DNA of 64,000 nucleotides, taken from contig NZ_CP030862.1 in NCBI RefSeq assembly GCF_003325375.1, positions 2,607,501 through 2,671,500 on the forward strand, written 5' to 3'. Source of the DNA: Streptomyces globosus. GTDB lineage: Bacteria > Actinomycetota > Actinomycetes > Streptomycetales > Streptomycetaceae. Below are positions 43,453 to 52,027 of the stretch, in pieces. Each line of letters begins with the position of its first letter. The stretch's first letter is position 1. A program made the translations under genes and the position numbers. Below the pieces are notes generated by a model. It had not been told where the DNA came from and did not search any database. It saw only the letters and a program-made list of their open reading frames with translations.

Positions 43453-44412
43453 GTGAGTGCCGGCTCACCGTCCCAGGTGCTGACGCTGAGGGTGACCGCC
43501 AAGCAGGCGGCGGCCGACGGCGTCGTCGTGCTGGAACTGGCACACGGCGACGGCGCCCGGCTGCCCGACTGGACGCCCGGCGCCCATGTCGACCTCGTCC
43601 TGCCGGGCGGCCTCACCCGCCAGTACTCGCTGTGCGGCGACCGCTGGGACGCCCACCGCTACCGCGTCGCCGTCCTGCGCGAGCCGGCGGGCCGCGGCGG
43701 CTCGGCGTACATCCACGAGCGGTTGCGGCCCGGCGACAGCGTCGGCGTCGGCGGCCCGCGCAACCACTTCCCCCTGGTGCCCGCCGACCGCTACCTGTTC
43801 CTCGCGGGCGGGATCGGCATCACCCCGCTGCTGCCGATGATCCACCAGGCCGAACTGGTCGGCGCGGACTGGACGCTCGTCTACGGCGGCCGGCGCCGCG
43901 CGTCGATGGCCTTCCTCGGCGAACTCGCCCGGTACGGCGACCGGGTCCGCCTCGTCCCGGAGGACGAGGCGGGCCGCCCCGACCCGGCCGGCCTGCTGCG
44001 GGAGGTGCGCGCCGGGACGCGGGTGTACTGCTGCGGCCCGTCCGGGCTGCTCGACGCCGTCGCGGCGGCCTGTGCCCACTGGCCCGCCCGCACCCTGTAC
44101 ACCGAGCGGTTCACGGCGGCCGGTCCGGGCGCGCCGGTCCGGGACACGCCGTTCGACGTGGTGCTGGCCCGTACGGGCGGACGGGTGACGGTCACTCCGG
44201 ACACGACCGTCCTCGACGCCGTGCGTGCGGCCGGGGTGGAGCTGCTCTCCTCGTGCGGCGAGGGAATCTGCGGCACCTGCGCGACCACGGTGCTCGACGG
44301 CGTGGTCGACCACCGGGACAGCCTGCTCAGCGACGAGGAGCGGGCGGCGGGGGACTGCATGTACCCGTGCGTGTCCCGGTCCTGCGGCGACCGCCTCGTG
44401 CTGAACCTCTGA
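43453..44412 (+). CDS. PDR/VanB-type reductase (FMN, NAD, 2Fe-2S)
   Basis: A 319-residue reductase with domains in phthalate dioxygenase reductase order: flavin part with RQYSLCGDR, NAD part with FLAGGIGITPLLPMI and YCCGPSGLLD, and a C-terminal plant-type ferredoxin (SCGEGICGTCATTVLDG, final Cys in GDCMYPC). It would supply electrons to the P450 encoded 76 bp downstream in place of a separate ferredoxin and reductase. GTG 43453 follows GGGAGG. Confidence 0.85.
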   Translation: MSAGSPSQVLTLRVTAKQAAADGVVVLELAHGDGARLPDWTPGAHVDLVLPGGLTRQYSLCGDRWDAHRYRVAVLREPAGRGGSAYIHERLRPGDSVGVGGPRNHFPLVPADRYLFLAGGIGITPLLPMIHQAELVGADWTLVYGGRRRASMAFLGELARYGDRVRLVPEDEAGRPDPAGLLREVRAGTRVYCCGPSGLLDAVAAACAHWPARTLYTERFTAAGPGAPVRDTPFDVVLARTGGRVTVTPDTTVLDAVRAAGVELLSSCGEGICGTCATTVLDGVVDHRDSLLSDEERAAGDCMYPCVSRSCGDRLVLNL

Positions 44413-44488
44413 CCGCCGCTTACCTCCGCACCCGCGCACCGCTGTCTCCGACCGAGTCCCGATCCACCCGCCACGGAGGGCGAGCCCC

Positions 44489-45688
44489 ATGACCGCGATC
44501 CTCGACCTCGATCCGTTCGCCCTCGACGTGCTGGCCGACCCGCACCCGCATGACGCGCGGCTGCGCGACGCCGGGCCGGTCGTCTACCTGCCCGCCCATG
44601 GCATCTACGCGATCGCCCGCCACGCCGAGGTGCACGCGGCACTGCGCAACTGGCAGGGCTTCCAGTCCGGGGCCGGGGTGGGCCTCGCCAACTTCCGCAA
44701 GGAAGCGCCGCGGCGCCCGCTGAGTGTGGTGGTCGAGGCCGACCCGCCGTACCACGACGCGCCGCGCCGGGTGCTCTCGGCGCTGCTCGGCCCCCGCGCG
44801 CAGCGCCGGCTCCGCGAGGGGTGGACCGTGCAGGCGCGGGAGCTGGTGGACCGCGTGGTGTCCGGCGGCGACGGCTCGGTCGTCGAGTTCGACGCGGTGG
44901 GCGCGCTCGCGGAGGCGTTCCCGCTGCGGGTGTTCCCGGACGCGCTCGGCATCCCCGACGAGGGCCGGGAGAACCTGCTGCCGTTCAGCGACTTCCTGCT
45001 CAACGCCTTCGGGCCGCGGAACGAACTCGTCGCGGCGGGCGCGCCGCGGGCGCGGGCGCTGTCGGACTGGGTGGGGGAGCACAGCGTGCGCGAGGCGCTG
45101 GCCGACGACGGGTTCGGGGCGCAGATCTGGGCAGCAGCCGACCGGGGCGAGATCACCCACGGTCAGGCGCCGCACGTGGTCCGGTCGCTGTTCGCGGCCG
45201 GGGTCAACACCACCGTGCACGCGCTCGCCGCGGCCCTGCACGCGCTCGCCGCGCACCCCGGGCAGTGGCGCAGGCTGCGTGCCGATCCGGGCCTGGTCCG
45301 GGTGGCGTTCGACGAGGCGGTGCGCTGGGCCTCCCCGGTGCAGACGTTCTTCCGCACCACGACCGGGGACGTCCGGGTCGGGGACGCGGTGGTGCCGGAC
45401 GGTTCGAAGGTGATGCTGTTCCTCGGGGCGGCGAACCGGGATCCGCGGCGGTGGTCGGATCCGGACATGTTCGACGTGCACCGCAATCCCTCCGGGCACG
45501 TCGGCTTCGGCTTCGGCATCCACCAGTGCGTGGGCCAGCACATCGCGCGGCTGGAGGCGGAGTGCCTGCTCGGTGCGCTGCTGGAGCGGGTGGAGTCGAT
45601 GGAGCTCGCCGGGCCGGCCCGGCGCCGCCTCAACAACACGCTCATGGCGTGGGATTCGGTGCCGGTCCGGGCCGTGCTCACTCGTTAG
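44489..45688 (+). CDS. Cytochrome P450, CYP199-like aromatic acid monooxygenase
   Basis: A 399-residue P450. Haem loop FGFGIHQCVGQHIARLEAE, ExxR-type EAVRW, and SVVVEADPPYHDAPRRVLSALL, all resembling the CYP199 group that oxidises para-substituted benzoates. The I helix reads AAGVNTTV, with Asn where Asp/Glu is common before the Thr. It is the partner of the PDR reductase upstream. O-demethylation of a methoxybenzoate is the family-based guess. Confidence 0.8.
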   Translation: MTAILDLDPFALDVLADPHPHDARLRDAGPVVYLPAHGIYAIARHAEVHAALRNWQGFQSGAGVGLANFRKEAPRRPLSVVVEADPPYHDAPRRVLSALLGPRAQRRLREGWTVQARELVDRVVSGGDGSVVEFDAVGALAEAFPLRVFPDALGIPDEGRENLLPFSDFLLNAFGPRNELVAAGAPRARALSDWVGEHSVREALADDGFGAQIWAAADRGEITHGQAPHVVRSLFAAGVNTTVHALAAALHALAAHPGQWRRLRADPGLVRVAFDEAVRWASPVQTFFRTTTGDVRVGDAVVPDGSKVMLFLGAANRDPRRWSDPDMFDVHRNPSGHVGFGFGIHQCVGQHIARLEAECLLGALLERVESMELAGPARRRLNNTLMAWDSVPVRAVLTR

Positions 45689-45719
45689 AGCGAACATCCG
45701 TCCGAAAACCTGATCCGTG

Positions 45720-45760
45720 TTGCCCGCCTCGAAGCGTGAGTCTACGATGTGAACATGGCC
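45720..45760 (+). promoter_or_regulatory. Efflux gene promoter with putative TetR operator
   Basis: TTGCCC (45720-45725), 17-bp spacer, TACGAT (45743-45748). The motif TCTACGATGTGAACATGGCC (45741-45760) covers the -10 and the uORF start; a second GTGAAC follows at 45773. Confidence 0.6.
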
Positions 45761-45808
45761 GATGTGGACAGTGTGAACGTCGAGACGATCAAGGGAGATC
45801 CAGCGTGA
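45755..45808 (+). CDS. Leaderless 17-codon uORF coupled to the efflux gene
   Basis: ATG 45755 lies six bases after the TACGAT -10 box and reads MADVDSVNVETIKGDPA, with its TGA (45806-45808) overlapping the efflux gene GTG (45805) as GTGA. The ribosome site of the efflux gene (AAGGGAG) lies inside it. Translation of the uORF may control, or be required for, efflux gene translation. The amino acid sequence has no obvious attenuator run. Confidence 0.5.
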   Translation: MADVDSVNVETIKGDPA

Positions 45809-47295
45809 CCACCGTGAATTCAAGTGCGTCCGCGGAAGGCGCCAAAGCCTCGACGGCGGAACCGGACCCGCGGCGGTGGACGGTGCTCGCCCTGCTGTCC
45901 GGCCTGCAGTTCATGATCCTCCTGGACATGACCGTGGTGAACGTGGCGTTACCGCGGATCCAGGACGGACTCGGCTTCTCGACCCCCGGGCTCGCCTGGG
46001 TCGTCAACGGCTACGTCCTCGCGGCCGGCGGTCTGCTGATGCTCGGCGGCCGGCTCGCCGACTTCTTCGGCCGCCGCCGGCTGCTGCTGATCGGCGTGAC
46101 CGTCTTCGCCCTGGCCTCGGTGATCTCCGGAGCGGCGACCGCCCCGTGGATGATGGTCGTCGGCCGGTTCGGCCAGGGCGCCGCCGAGGCGCTGGCCGCG
46201 CCCGCCTCGCTCGGCCTGATCGCCCTGCTCTTCACCGACCCCAAGGAGCGCACCAAGGCGCTCGGCGTCTGGGGCGGCATCATGGGCCTCGGCGCGACGC
46301 TCGGCTCGGTCATCTCCGGCGTCCTGACCGACCTGGCCTCGTGGCGCTGGATCTTCTTCATCAACCTGCCGGTCGCCCTGGTGGTCCTCTTCCTCGTCCC
46401 GCGGCTGGTGACGGAGAGCCGGATGGTCCGCGCCAAGGACACCTCGCTCGACGTGCTCGGCGCCGCCACCCTGACCCTCGGCCTCGTCGGCGTGGTCTAC
46501 GGCCTGCTGCACGCGGCCGACCACCCGTGGGGCTCGGCCGGGGTGCTCGTCCCGCTGATCGCCGGCGCGGTGCTGCTGCTGGTGATGGTCGCGGTCGAAC
46601 TGCGCGGGAAGAACCCGCTGATCCCGTTGGGCTTCTTCGCCAACCGCACCCGGTCCGTCGTCAACTTCACGACCCTCTTCTACATGTCGGCGTTCATCTC
46701 CTACACCTTCATGCTCACCCTGTACGAGCAGCAGGTGCTGGACTACTCCCCGCTGCTCAGCGGGCTCGGCTGGCTGCCGCTCAGCGTCGCCATCGGCGCG
46801 GGCATGGCCCTGGGCACCGCGATGATCCCCCGGGCCGGTATCCGCGCCGTGGTCTCCGCCGGATACATCGGCGCCGGCATGGGCCTGTTCCTCACCAGCA
46901 CGGTCGGCGTGGACAGCTCCTACTGGGGCGGCATCGTGCCGGGCATGGTCGTGTTCGGCCTGTTCGCCGGCGCTGCCATGCCGGCCGCGACCAACGCCGC
47001 CCTGCACGGCGTCACCGTCCAGGACTCCAGCCTGGCCTCCGGCGTGCAGAGCACCATGCAGCAGGTCGGCAGTGCGCTCGGCGTCTCCGTGCTGGCGGCG
47101 CTCGCCTTCCGGCACGCCGGGGAAGCCGTGGCGGACGGGGCGGCCGCGCCCGTCGCCGCGACCGAGGGCTACGCGCTCGGCTTCCGGATCGGCGGCGCGC
47201 TGATGGTGCTCGGCGGAGTCCTGCTGCTGGCCCTGGTCGAGCGGGTCGGCACCGAGCTCCGCGACCCGACCGCCGAGCGGCTCGCGGCCGGCTGA
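45805..47295 (+). CDS. DHA2 (EmrB/QacA-type) MFS drug exporter with TTA codon
   Basis: A 496-residue 14-helix MFS exporter: FMILLDMTVVNVALPRIQ (motif D1 of the DHA2 family), GGRLADFFGRRR (motif A), and a conserved central GSVISGVLTD. Codon 49 is TTA (45949-45951), so translation would depend on the bldA leucyl-tRNA. GTG 45805 has AAGGGAG eight bases upstream. It is preceded by a coupled uORF and a TetR-like operator. Likely exports a metabolite or toxic aromatic. Confidence 0.85.
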   Translation: MTTVNSSASAEGAKASTAEPDPRRWTVLALLSGLQFMILLDMTVVNVALPRIQDGLGFSTPGLAWVVNGYVLAAGGLLMLGGRLADFFGRRRLLLIGVTVFALASVISGAATAPWMMVVGRFGQGAAEALAAPASLGLIALLFTDPKERTKALGVWGGIMGLGATLGSVISGVLTDLASWRWIFFINLPVALVVLFLVPRLVTESRMVRAKDTSLDVLGAATLTLGLVGVVYGLLHAADHPWGSAGVLVPLIAGAVLLLVMVAVELRGKNPLIPLGFFANRTRSVVNFTTLFYMSAFISYTFMLTLYEQQVLDYSPLLSGLGWLPLSVAIGAGMALGTAMIPRAGIRAVVSAGYIGAGMGLFLTSTVGVDSSYWGGIVPGMVVFGLFAGAAMPAATNAALHGVTVQDSSLASGVQSTMQQVGSALGVSVLAALAFRHAGEAVADGAAAPVAATEGYALGFRIGGALMVLGGVLLLALVERVGTELRDPTAERLAAG

Positions 47296-47403
47296 CCGGC
47301 ACCCCGACCGCGCCCGCACACGCACCGCACCCGTACGCCGCAGCCCGCCGGAGAGGCCGACGCCTCCCGGCGGGCTCACCCACCCGATCCGAAAGGCAGA
47401 CCC

Positions 47404-48702
47404 ATGAGTATCGCGGAGACGAGCCCGGCTGCCGCCACGGGTGGCACGGACGTGCGGGCCGAACTGCTCGCCGCGGACGCCGACTTCCTCTGGCACCCCT
47501 GGTCGCCCAGCCGGGTCAACCCGGACACCGTGCTCGCCGTCTCCGGTGACGGCTGCGAGATACGCGACGCCGACGGCAGAACCTACCTCGATGCCAAGTC
47601 GTCCGGTCTGAACGCCACCCTGGGCTACGGCAGCCGCCCCGTCATCGACGCCGTGGCCGGACAGCTCGCCCGGCTGATGACATACGACACGGGCGAGGGC
47701 GCCAACGAGCCGGCCATCCGGCTGGCCGAGCGGATCGCCGGGCTCACGGGGCCCCGGCTGACGCGTACGTTCTTCTGCAACAGCGGCTCCGAGGCGGCCG
47801 AGGCCGCCATCCGCATCGCCCGCTTCTACCACGCCGTACGCGGGGAGCGGCAGCGCGGCCTCGTCGTGTCCTTCGAGAACGCCTACCACGGCGCGACCCT
47901 CGGCGCTGCCGCCTCCTCTGCGGGCGCCTCTCCCGTCTCGGCCGAGTTCACCCCGGCGGGCTTCGTCACCCTGCCCGGCCGCACCGACGCGCTGCGGGAC
48001 TTCCTCGCCGGACAAGGCGACCGGACCGCCGCCGTCCTCCTCGAACCCGTCCAGGCCCGCGGCGCCCACCAGGTGCCCGACGACCGCCTCCGCGAGGTCC
48101 GGGAACTCTGCCGCCGGTATGGCGCCCTGCTGATCCTCGACGAGGTCACCACCGGATTCGGCCGCACCGGCCGGATGTTCGGCTACCAGCACGCCGGTGT
48201 CGAACCGGACCTGCTGACGACGAGCAAGGGCCTGGCGGCCGGCTACATGTCGCTGGCCGCGGTCACCACCACCGAGCACGTCTTCGACACCTTCGACACC
48301 CACCGCAAGCAGGCCGGCTTCGTCCACGGCCACACCCACTCCGGCCACGCCGCCGCCTGCGCCGCCGGCCTCGCCGTGCTCGACGTCATCGAACGCGACG
48401 GCCTCGTCGCCAACGCCGCCGCCCGCGGCACGCAGCTGCTCACCGCGCTCGACGGCGTACGCGGCCTGCCCTTCGTACGCGACGTGCGCGGCCGGGGCCT
48501 GCTGGCCGCGGTGGAGTTCGACGGCTCGCCGCGGGCCTCCCTGGTGCGCCGCCGGATGAAGGAGGACGGCATCCTCGTCCGCCGCACCGGACCGAACATC
48601 GTCATCGCCCCGCCGCTGATCATCGACGCCGGCCGGACCGACCGGATCGCGGAGGCGATCACGGCGGCGGCCGAGGCCGCCGCCGACCTGAAGACCACAT
48701 GA
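47404..48702 (+). CDS. Class III PLP-dependent aminotransferase
   Basis: A 432-residue aminotransferase: CNSGSEAAEAAIRIAR, then LILDEVTTGFGRTGRMFG and the PLP lysine in DLLTTSKGLAAGYM. The C-terminal domain ends RRTGPNIVIAPPLIID. Similar to omega-amino acid and DAPA-type transaminases; the amino donor and keto substrate are unknown. It heads a unit with the DUF1905 and VOC genes. Confidence 0.85.
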   Translation: MSIAETSPAAATGGTDVRAELLAADADFLWHPWSPSRVNPDTVLAVSGDGCEIRDADGRTYLDAKSSGLNATLGYGSRPVIDAVAGQLARLMTYDTGEGANEPAIRLAERIAGLTGPRLTRTFFCNSGSEAAEAAIRIARFYHAVRGERQRGLVVSFENAYHGATLGAAASSAGASPVSAEFTPAGFVTLPGRTDALRDFLAGQGDRTAAVLLEPVQARGAHQVPDDRLREVRELCRRYGALLILDEVTTGFGRTGRMFGYQHAGVEPDLLTTSKGLAAGYMSLAAVTTTEHVFDTFDTHRKQAGFVHGHTHSGHAAACAAGLAVLDVIERDGLVANAAARGTQLLTALDGVRGLPFVRDVRGRGLLAAVEFDGSPRASLVRRRMKEDGILVRRTGPNIVIAPPLIIDAGRTDRIAEAITAAAEAAADLKTT

Positions 48703-48736
48703 CGCCAGACCCCGAGAGAAACAGGGAGAACACACC

Positions 48737-49030
48737 ATGCCCGCCGCCCCGAGCAACGCCCAGGCCATCGACAAGAAATTCTCCGCCCCGGTCATCAAAG
48801 AGAACAACAGCGGCTGGATCTGCGTGATCGTGCCTGAATCCGGGGACTTCTTCGGCACCCGCAAGCCCGTGAAGATCGCCGGAACGGTCGACGGGCACGA
48901 ATTCCAGGCGACGTTGCTCCCGATGGGCGACGGAACCCACATGCTCCCGCTCAAGGCGGCGCTCCGCAAAACCCTGAAGAAGGACCAGGGCGACAGCGTG
49001 GACGTCCACCTGAACCAGCGGCTCTCCTGA
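48737..49030 (+). CDS. DUF1905 domain protein
   Basis: A 97-residue protein matching DUF1905: FSAPVIKENNSGWICVIVPE, FFGTRKPVKIAGTVDGHEF and LPMGDGTHMLPLKAALRKTL. The DUF1905 fold occurs in bacteriocin-protection and YdeI-like proteins of unknown chemistry. It lies 34 bp after the aminotransferase gene and 27 bp before the VOC gene. Confidence 0.8.
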   Translation: MPAAPSNAQAIDKKFSAPVIKENNSGWICVIVPESGDFFGTRKPVKIAGTVDGHEFQATLLPMGDGTHMLPLKAALRKTLKKDQGDSVDVHLNQRLS

Positions 49031-49057
49031 GATCAATCCCCTTCGAAAGGCATAGCC

Positions 49058-49429
49058 ATGGTCGACGCACACCCCGAGAACGGCCACCCCGCCGCGCCCG
49101 GCTGGTTCGACATCTCCACCCCCGACGCGGCCCGCGCCCGCGACTTCTACCGGCAGCTGTTCGGCTGGCAGGTCAACGCCCTCAACGACACCTACGCCTT
49201 CGTCAGCGGCTCCGACGGCGCCCCCGCCGGCGGCATCGGCCAGGCCGGCCCGGAAAGCCCGTACACCGGCATCGTCCCCTTCTTCCCGGTCGACGATGTC
49301 ACCACCGCGCTCGCCCGGGCCGAGGAGCTGGGCGGCAAGCGGACGATGGAGCCGCAGCACGCCGGCGAGGGCCGGATCGCCGCGTTCACCGACCCGGACG
49401 GCAACACCGTCGGCCTGATGAGCCCGTGA
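49058..49429 (+). CDS. VOC-family protein (glyoxalase/bleomycin resistance-like)
   Basis: A 123-residue VOC protein: PGWFDISTPDAARARDFYRQLFGW and a second beta-alpha-beta module with FPVDDVTTALARAEELGGKR, ending AAFTDPDGNTVGLMSP. Could bind or modify a small molecule or serve in self-protection. Last gene of the aminotransferase unit, followed by a strong terminator. Confidence 0.8.
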   Translation: MVDAHPENGHPAAPGWFDISTPDAARARDFYRQLFGWQVNALNDTYAFVSGSDGAPAGGIGQAGPESPYTGIVPFFPVDDVTTALARAEELGGKRTMEPQHAGEGRIAAFTDPDGNTVGLMSP

Positions 49430-49465
49430 CCCGCTGAACCGACGCAACGCGTCCGGCAGGAGCGA

Positions 49466-49498
49466 GGCGGCACCACCGGTCCATGCGGTGGTGCCGCC
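49466..49498 (+). terminator. Perfect 13-bp terminator
   Basis: GGCGGCACCACCG and CGGTGGTGCCGCC around a 7-nt loop, followed by TT, after the VOC gene. Confidence 0.8.
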
Positions 49499-49688
49499 TT
49501 CCGCGTCGTCGCAGCACCCGGGCGAGACCGACCGCACCCCGCCCCGAGCCGCCGCCCACGCAGAACGCTCGGCCGGGAAACCCCGGCCGAGCGCCTGCCC
49601 CACCCGCCCGCGCGCCTGACCGGCACGAGCACGGGCGCAACGACCGCCGGAGACGGGCGGGACCGCACCAGGCCCGTCGGCCTCCGCG

Positions 49689-50552
49689 CTACGGCGCCGC
49701 GAAGAACCTCATCAGCAGCGGCGCGCCCGCCTTCTGGTCGAAGAGGTGGTCATACCCCTCCATCGTCAGGAGGGCCGCACCCGGGATCTCCGCCGCGACC
49801 CGGGCACAGGCGTCGTGGATCGCCTTCTCGCCCTCGTCGCCGCGCATGACCAGGGTGGGCACCGTGATCTCGTGCAGCTCCTCGTACGGGATCTGCAGAT
49901 GGTGCTTGTTGATCAGCGCGTCGTAGTACGTCGACGGCACCATCGTCTTGAACGCCGCCCACGCCGGGTGGGTGCGGAAGTAGTCGATGGTGTCGTCCGT
50001 GACGAAGCCGACGATGTCCTTCGCGAACAGCGTGACGACCTCCTCGCGGCGGTCCTCGTCGATCAGCCGGCGGAGCGTCGACAGCTGCTCGTCGGTGGTC
50101 TCGCTGGACCAGTACGGGGGCTCGTACAGGGCCAGCTTCATCATGGGCACGCCCTGCGCCGCCGCCAGCAGCGCGATCATGCCGCCGGTGCAGTTGGCGA
50201 ACACATGGCTGGGTTCGCCCACGGCGTCCAGCACCGCGGCCAGGTCCTCGACCTCCCGCTGGATCGTCCACCGGTCCGGGTCGCCGTACGCGCTGTCGCC
50301 CCGGCCGCGCCGGTCGTAGGTGTACACGGAGAAGCGCTCGGACATGATCGCGGCGAGCGGGGAGAACATCGCCCGGTCGTTCAGGCCGCCCCCGATGACG
50401 ACGACCGGCGGGCCCTCGCCCGCCTTCTCGTACGCGATGGACGTGCCGTCCGCGGAGTCCACCCGCCGCAGCTGCCGGGCCGGACCGCCCGCGTAGTCGG
50501 TGTCGAGGTCGCCGAGGATTCCGCCCTGCGCCGCCGGTGCTGGCTCAACCAT
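49689..50552 (-). CDS. Alpha/beta hydrolase with Cys in the nucleophile position
   Basis: A 287-residue alpha/beta hydrolase: oxyanion region VVIGGGLNDRAMF, nucleophile elbow HVFANCTGGMIALL, acid VMRGDEGEKAI, and the His in EGYDHLF. The elbow normally reads GxSxG; here it is A-N-C-T-G, with Cys121 in place of Ser. Such enzymes include dienelactone hydrolase, so hydrolysis or C-C chemistry remains possible. It starts 24 bp after the P450 gene on the same strand. Confidence 0.75.
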   Translation of the reverse strand: MVEPAPAAQGGILGDLDTDYAGGPARQLRRVDSADGTSIAYEKAGEGPPVVVIGGGLNDRAMFSPLAAIMSERFSVYTYDRRGRGDSAYGDPDRWTIQREVEDLAAVLDAVGEPSHVFANCTGGMIALLAAAQGVPMMKLALYEPPYWSSETTDEQLSTLRRLIDEDRREEVVTLFAKDIVGFVTDDTIDYFRTHPAWAAFKTMVPSTYYDALINKHHLQIPYEELHEITVPTLVMRGDEGEKAIHDACARVAAEIPGAALLTMEGYDHLFDQKAGAPLLMRFFAAP

Positions 50553-50576
50553 GGTCTTCCTTTCGTTTGGCTCGGC

Positions 50577-51824
50577 TCAGCCGGCGAGTGCGGGCTTGCC
50601 GTGCAGGTAGACCGGAACCTCCGCGTGGCCGTTGACCACGAAGCTGCCCTGGCCGACGAGCTCGCCGCGGTCCACCGCCAGTTCGAGGTCGGGGAACCGG
50701 TCGAACAGGGCGGGGATGCCGATCATCCACGCGCTGCGGGCCAGCCGGGCGCCGAGGCAGTAGTGCACGCCGTGGCCGAAGGACAGGTGCGTCTTGTCCT
50801 CGCGCAGCGCGTCGAACGCGTCCGCGGTCTCGCCGTGGACCGCGGGGTCGCGTCCCACGCCGGCGAAGTCGATCAGGACGACGTCGCCCTGGGCGAGCTT
50901 CACCCCGCCGATCTCCACGTCCCGGGTGACGAAGCGGAACGGCAGGTGCGCCACCGGCGACTCCACCCGCAGGGTCTCCTCGAAGATGTCGTCCCACGGG
51001 ATCTCGCCGGCCTTGGCCTTCGCCAGCAGGGAGCGGTCGGTCATCAGGGCCACCGACGCGTGCGCCAGCGCGTTCACCAGCGTCTCGGAGCCGGCGCCGA
51101 GCAGCAGGTGCAGGGTGCCGATCATCTCGGAGTCGGAGAGCCGGGAGCCGTCCTCGTCCATCGCGGCGATCATCCCGGTGGTCAGGTCGTCGCCCGGGTG
51201 CTCGCGCTTGTACTGGACCAGGTTGGAGATCTCCACCTGCCAGTTCTCCAGGTTGGACGAGGCCACCTCGGCGGAGATCCGGGTGTCGATGTTCTTGTGG
51301 CCGCCCTCCAGGACCCGGGCCCGGCGGTCCTCCGGAACGCCGAACAGGTCGCACATCAGGCGGGTCGGCAGCTCCATGTGGAAGCGGCCCTTGAGGTCCA
51401 CGGCCTTGTCCCGGGGGGCCGCCGCGAGGTCGTCGAGGAGCTCCTTGACGGTCGCCTCGATCTTGGGCCGCATGTCGTCGACCCGGCGCTGGGTGAACGC
51501 CTTCAGCAGCAGCTTGCGCAGGCGGGCGTGGTCGCCGCCGTCCTGGGTGGCCATGGTGTCCATGGCGGCCCAGGTGATCAGCGGCCAGCCGTTGGATATC
51601 TCACCGTTGATGTACGCGGGCCAGTTACGCCGAGGGTTCTTCGAGAACAGCTCCTGGTCGCCCATGATCGTCTTGGCGACCTCGTAGTCGTGCACGGACC
51701 AGGCGAGTACGCCGTCCGGGAGTTCGACGCGTGCGATCGGCCCCTGCTCGCGGAGCCGGGCGGTCTCACCGTGGGTGTCGGCACCCTGCGGGTCGAGAAC
51801 GTAAGGGCATACAGCTTCGGACAC
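50577..51824 (-). CDS. Cytochrome P450 (CYP105/107-like)
   Basis: A 415-residue P450: ExxR in FEETLRVESP, haem loop SFGHGVHYCLGARLARSA, I helix LLLGAGSETLVNAL (Ser in place of the common Asp/Thr pair). N-terminus begins ...CPYVLDPQGADTHGETARL, typical of actinobacterial biosynthetic P450s. GTG 51824 has GGAGG nine bases upstream. The hydrolase gene follows closely, so the two are probably one operon. Confidence 0.85.
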   Translation of the reverse strand: MSEAVCPYVLDPQGADTHGETARLREQGPIARVELPDGVLAWSVHDYEVAKTIMGDQELFSKNPRRNWPAYINGEISNGWPLITWAAMDTMATQDGGDHARLRKLLLKAFTQRRVDDMRPKIEATVKELLDDLAAAPRDKAVDLKGRFHMELPTRLMCDLFGVPEDRRARVLEGGHKNIDTRISAEVASSNLENWQVEISNLVQYKREHPGDDLTTGMIAAMDEDGSRLSDSEMIGTLHLLLGAGSETLVNALAHASVALMTDRSLLAKAKAGEIPWDDIFEETLRVESPVAHLPFRFVTRDVEIGGVKLAQGDVVLIDFAGVGRDPAVHGETADAFDALREDKTHLSFGHGVHYCLGARLARSAWMIGIPALFDRFPDLELAVDRGELVGQGSFVVNGHAEVPVYLHGKPALAG

Positions 51825-52027
51825 GGAACACGACCTCCAGCTGAATGGGACTGGTGACATGGGGCGGACGGATGAGTGGTTGTCACGCTAGCCGCCGGAT
51901 CCGCTTTCGGACTTCTTCGGAATTGCCGCAGCGGCGGTGGCACCGAACGAACCGGGGCACGCAGGAAGAAGATCGAGCGATGCGGCGCGGGCTATTTTCG
52001 AGTTCCCGATGACGTGAGGAGAGACCA

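Noticed and set aside
45949..48969. A 1006-codon open frame on the minus strand across the MFS and aminotransferase genes.
   Set aside because: Gly/Arg/Asp/His-heavy composition with no domain, lying antisense to two well-supported genes. It is the usual GC-rich shadow frame.
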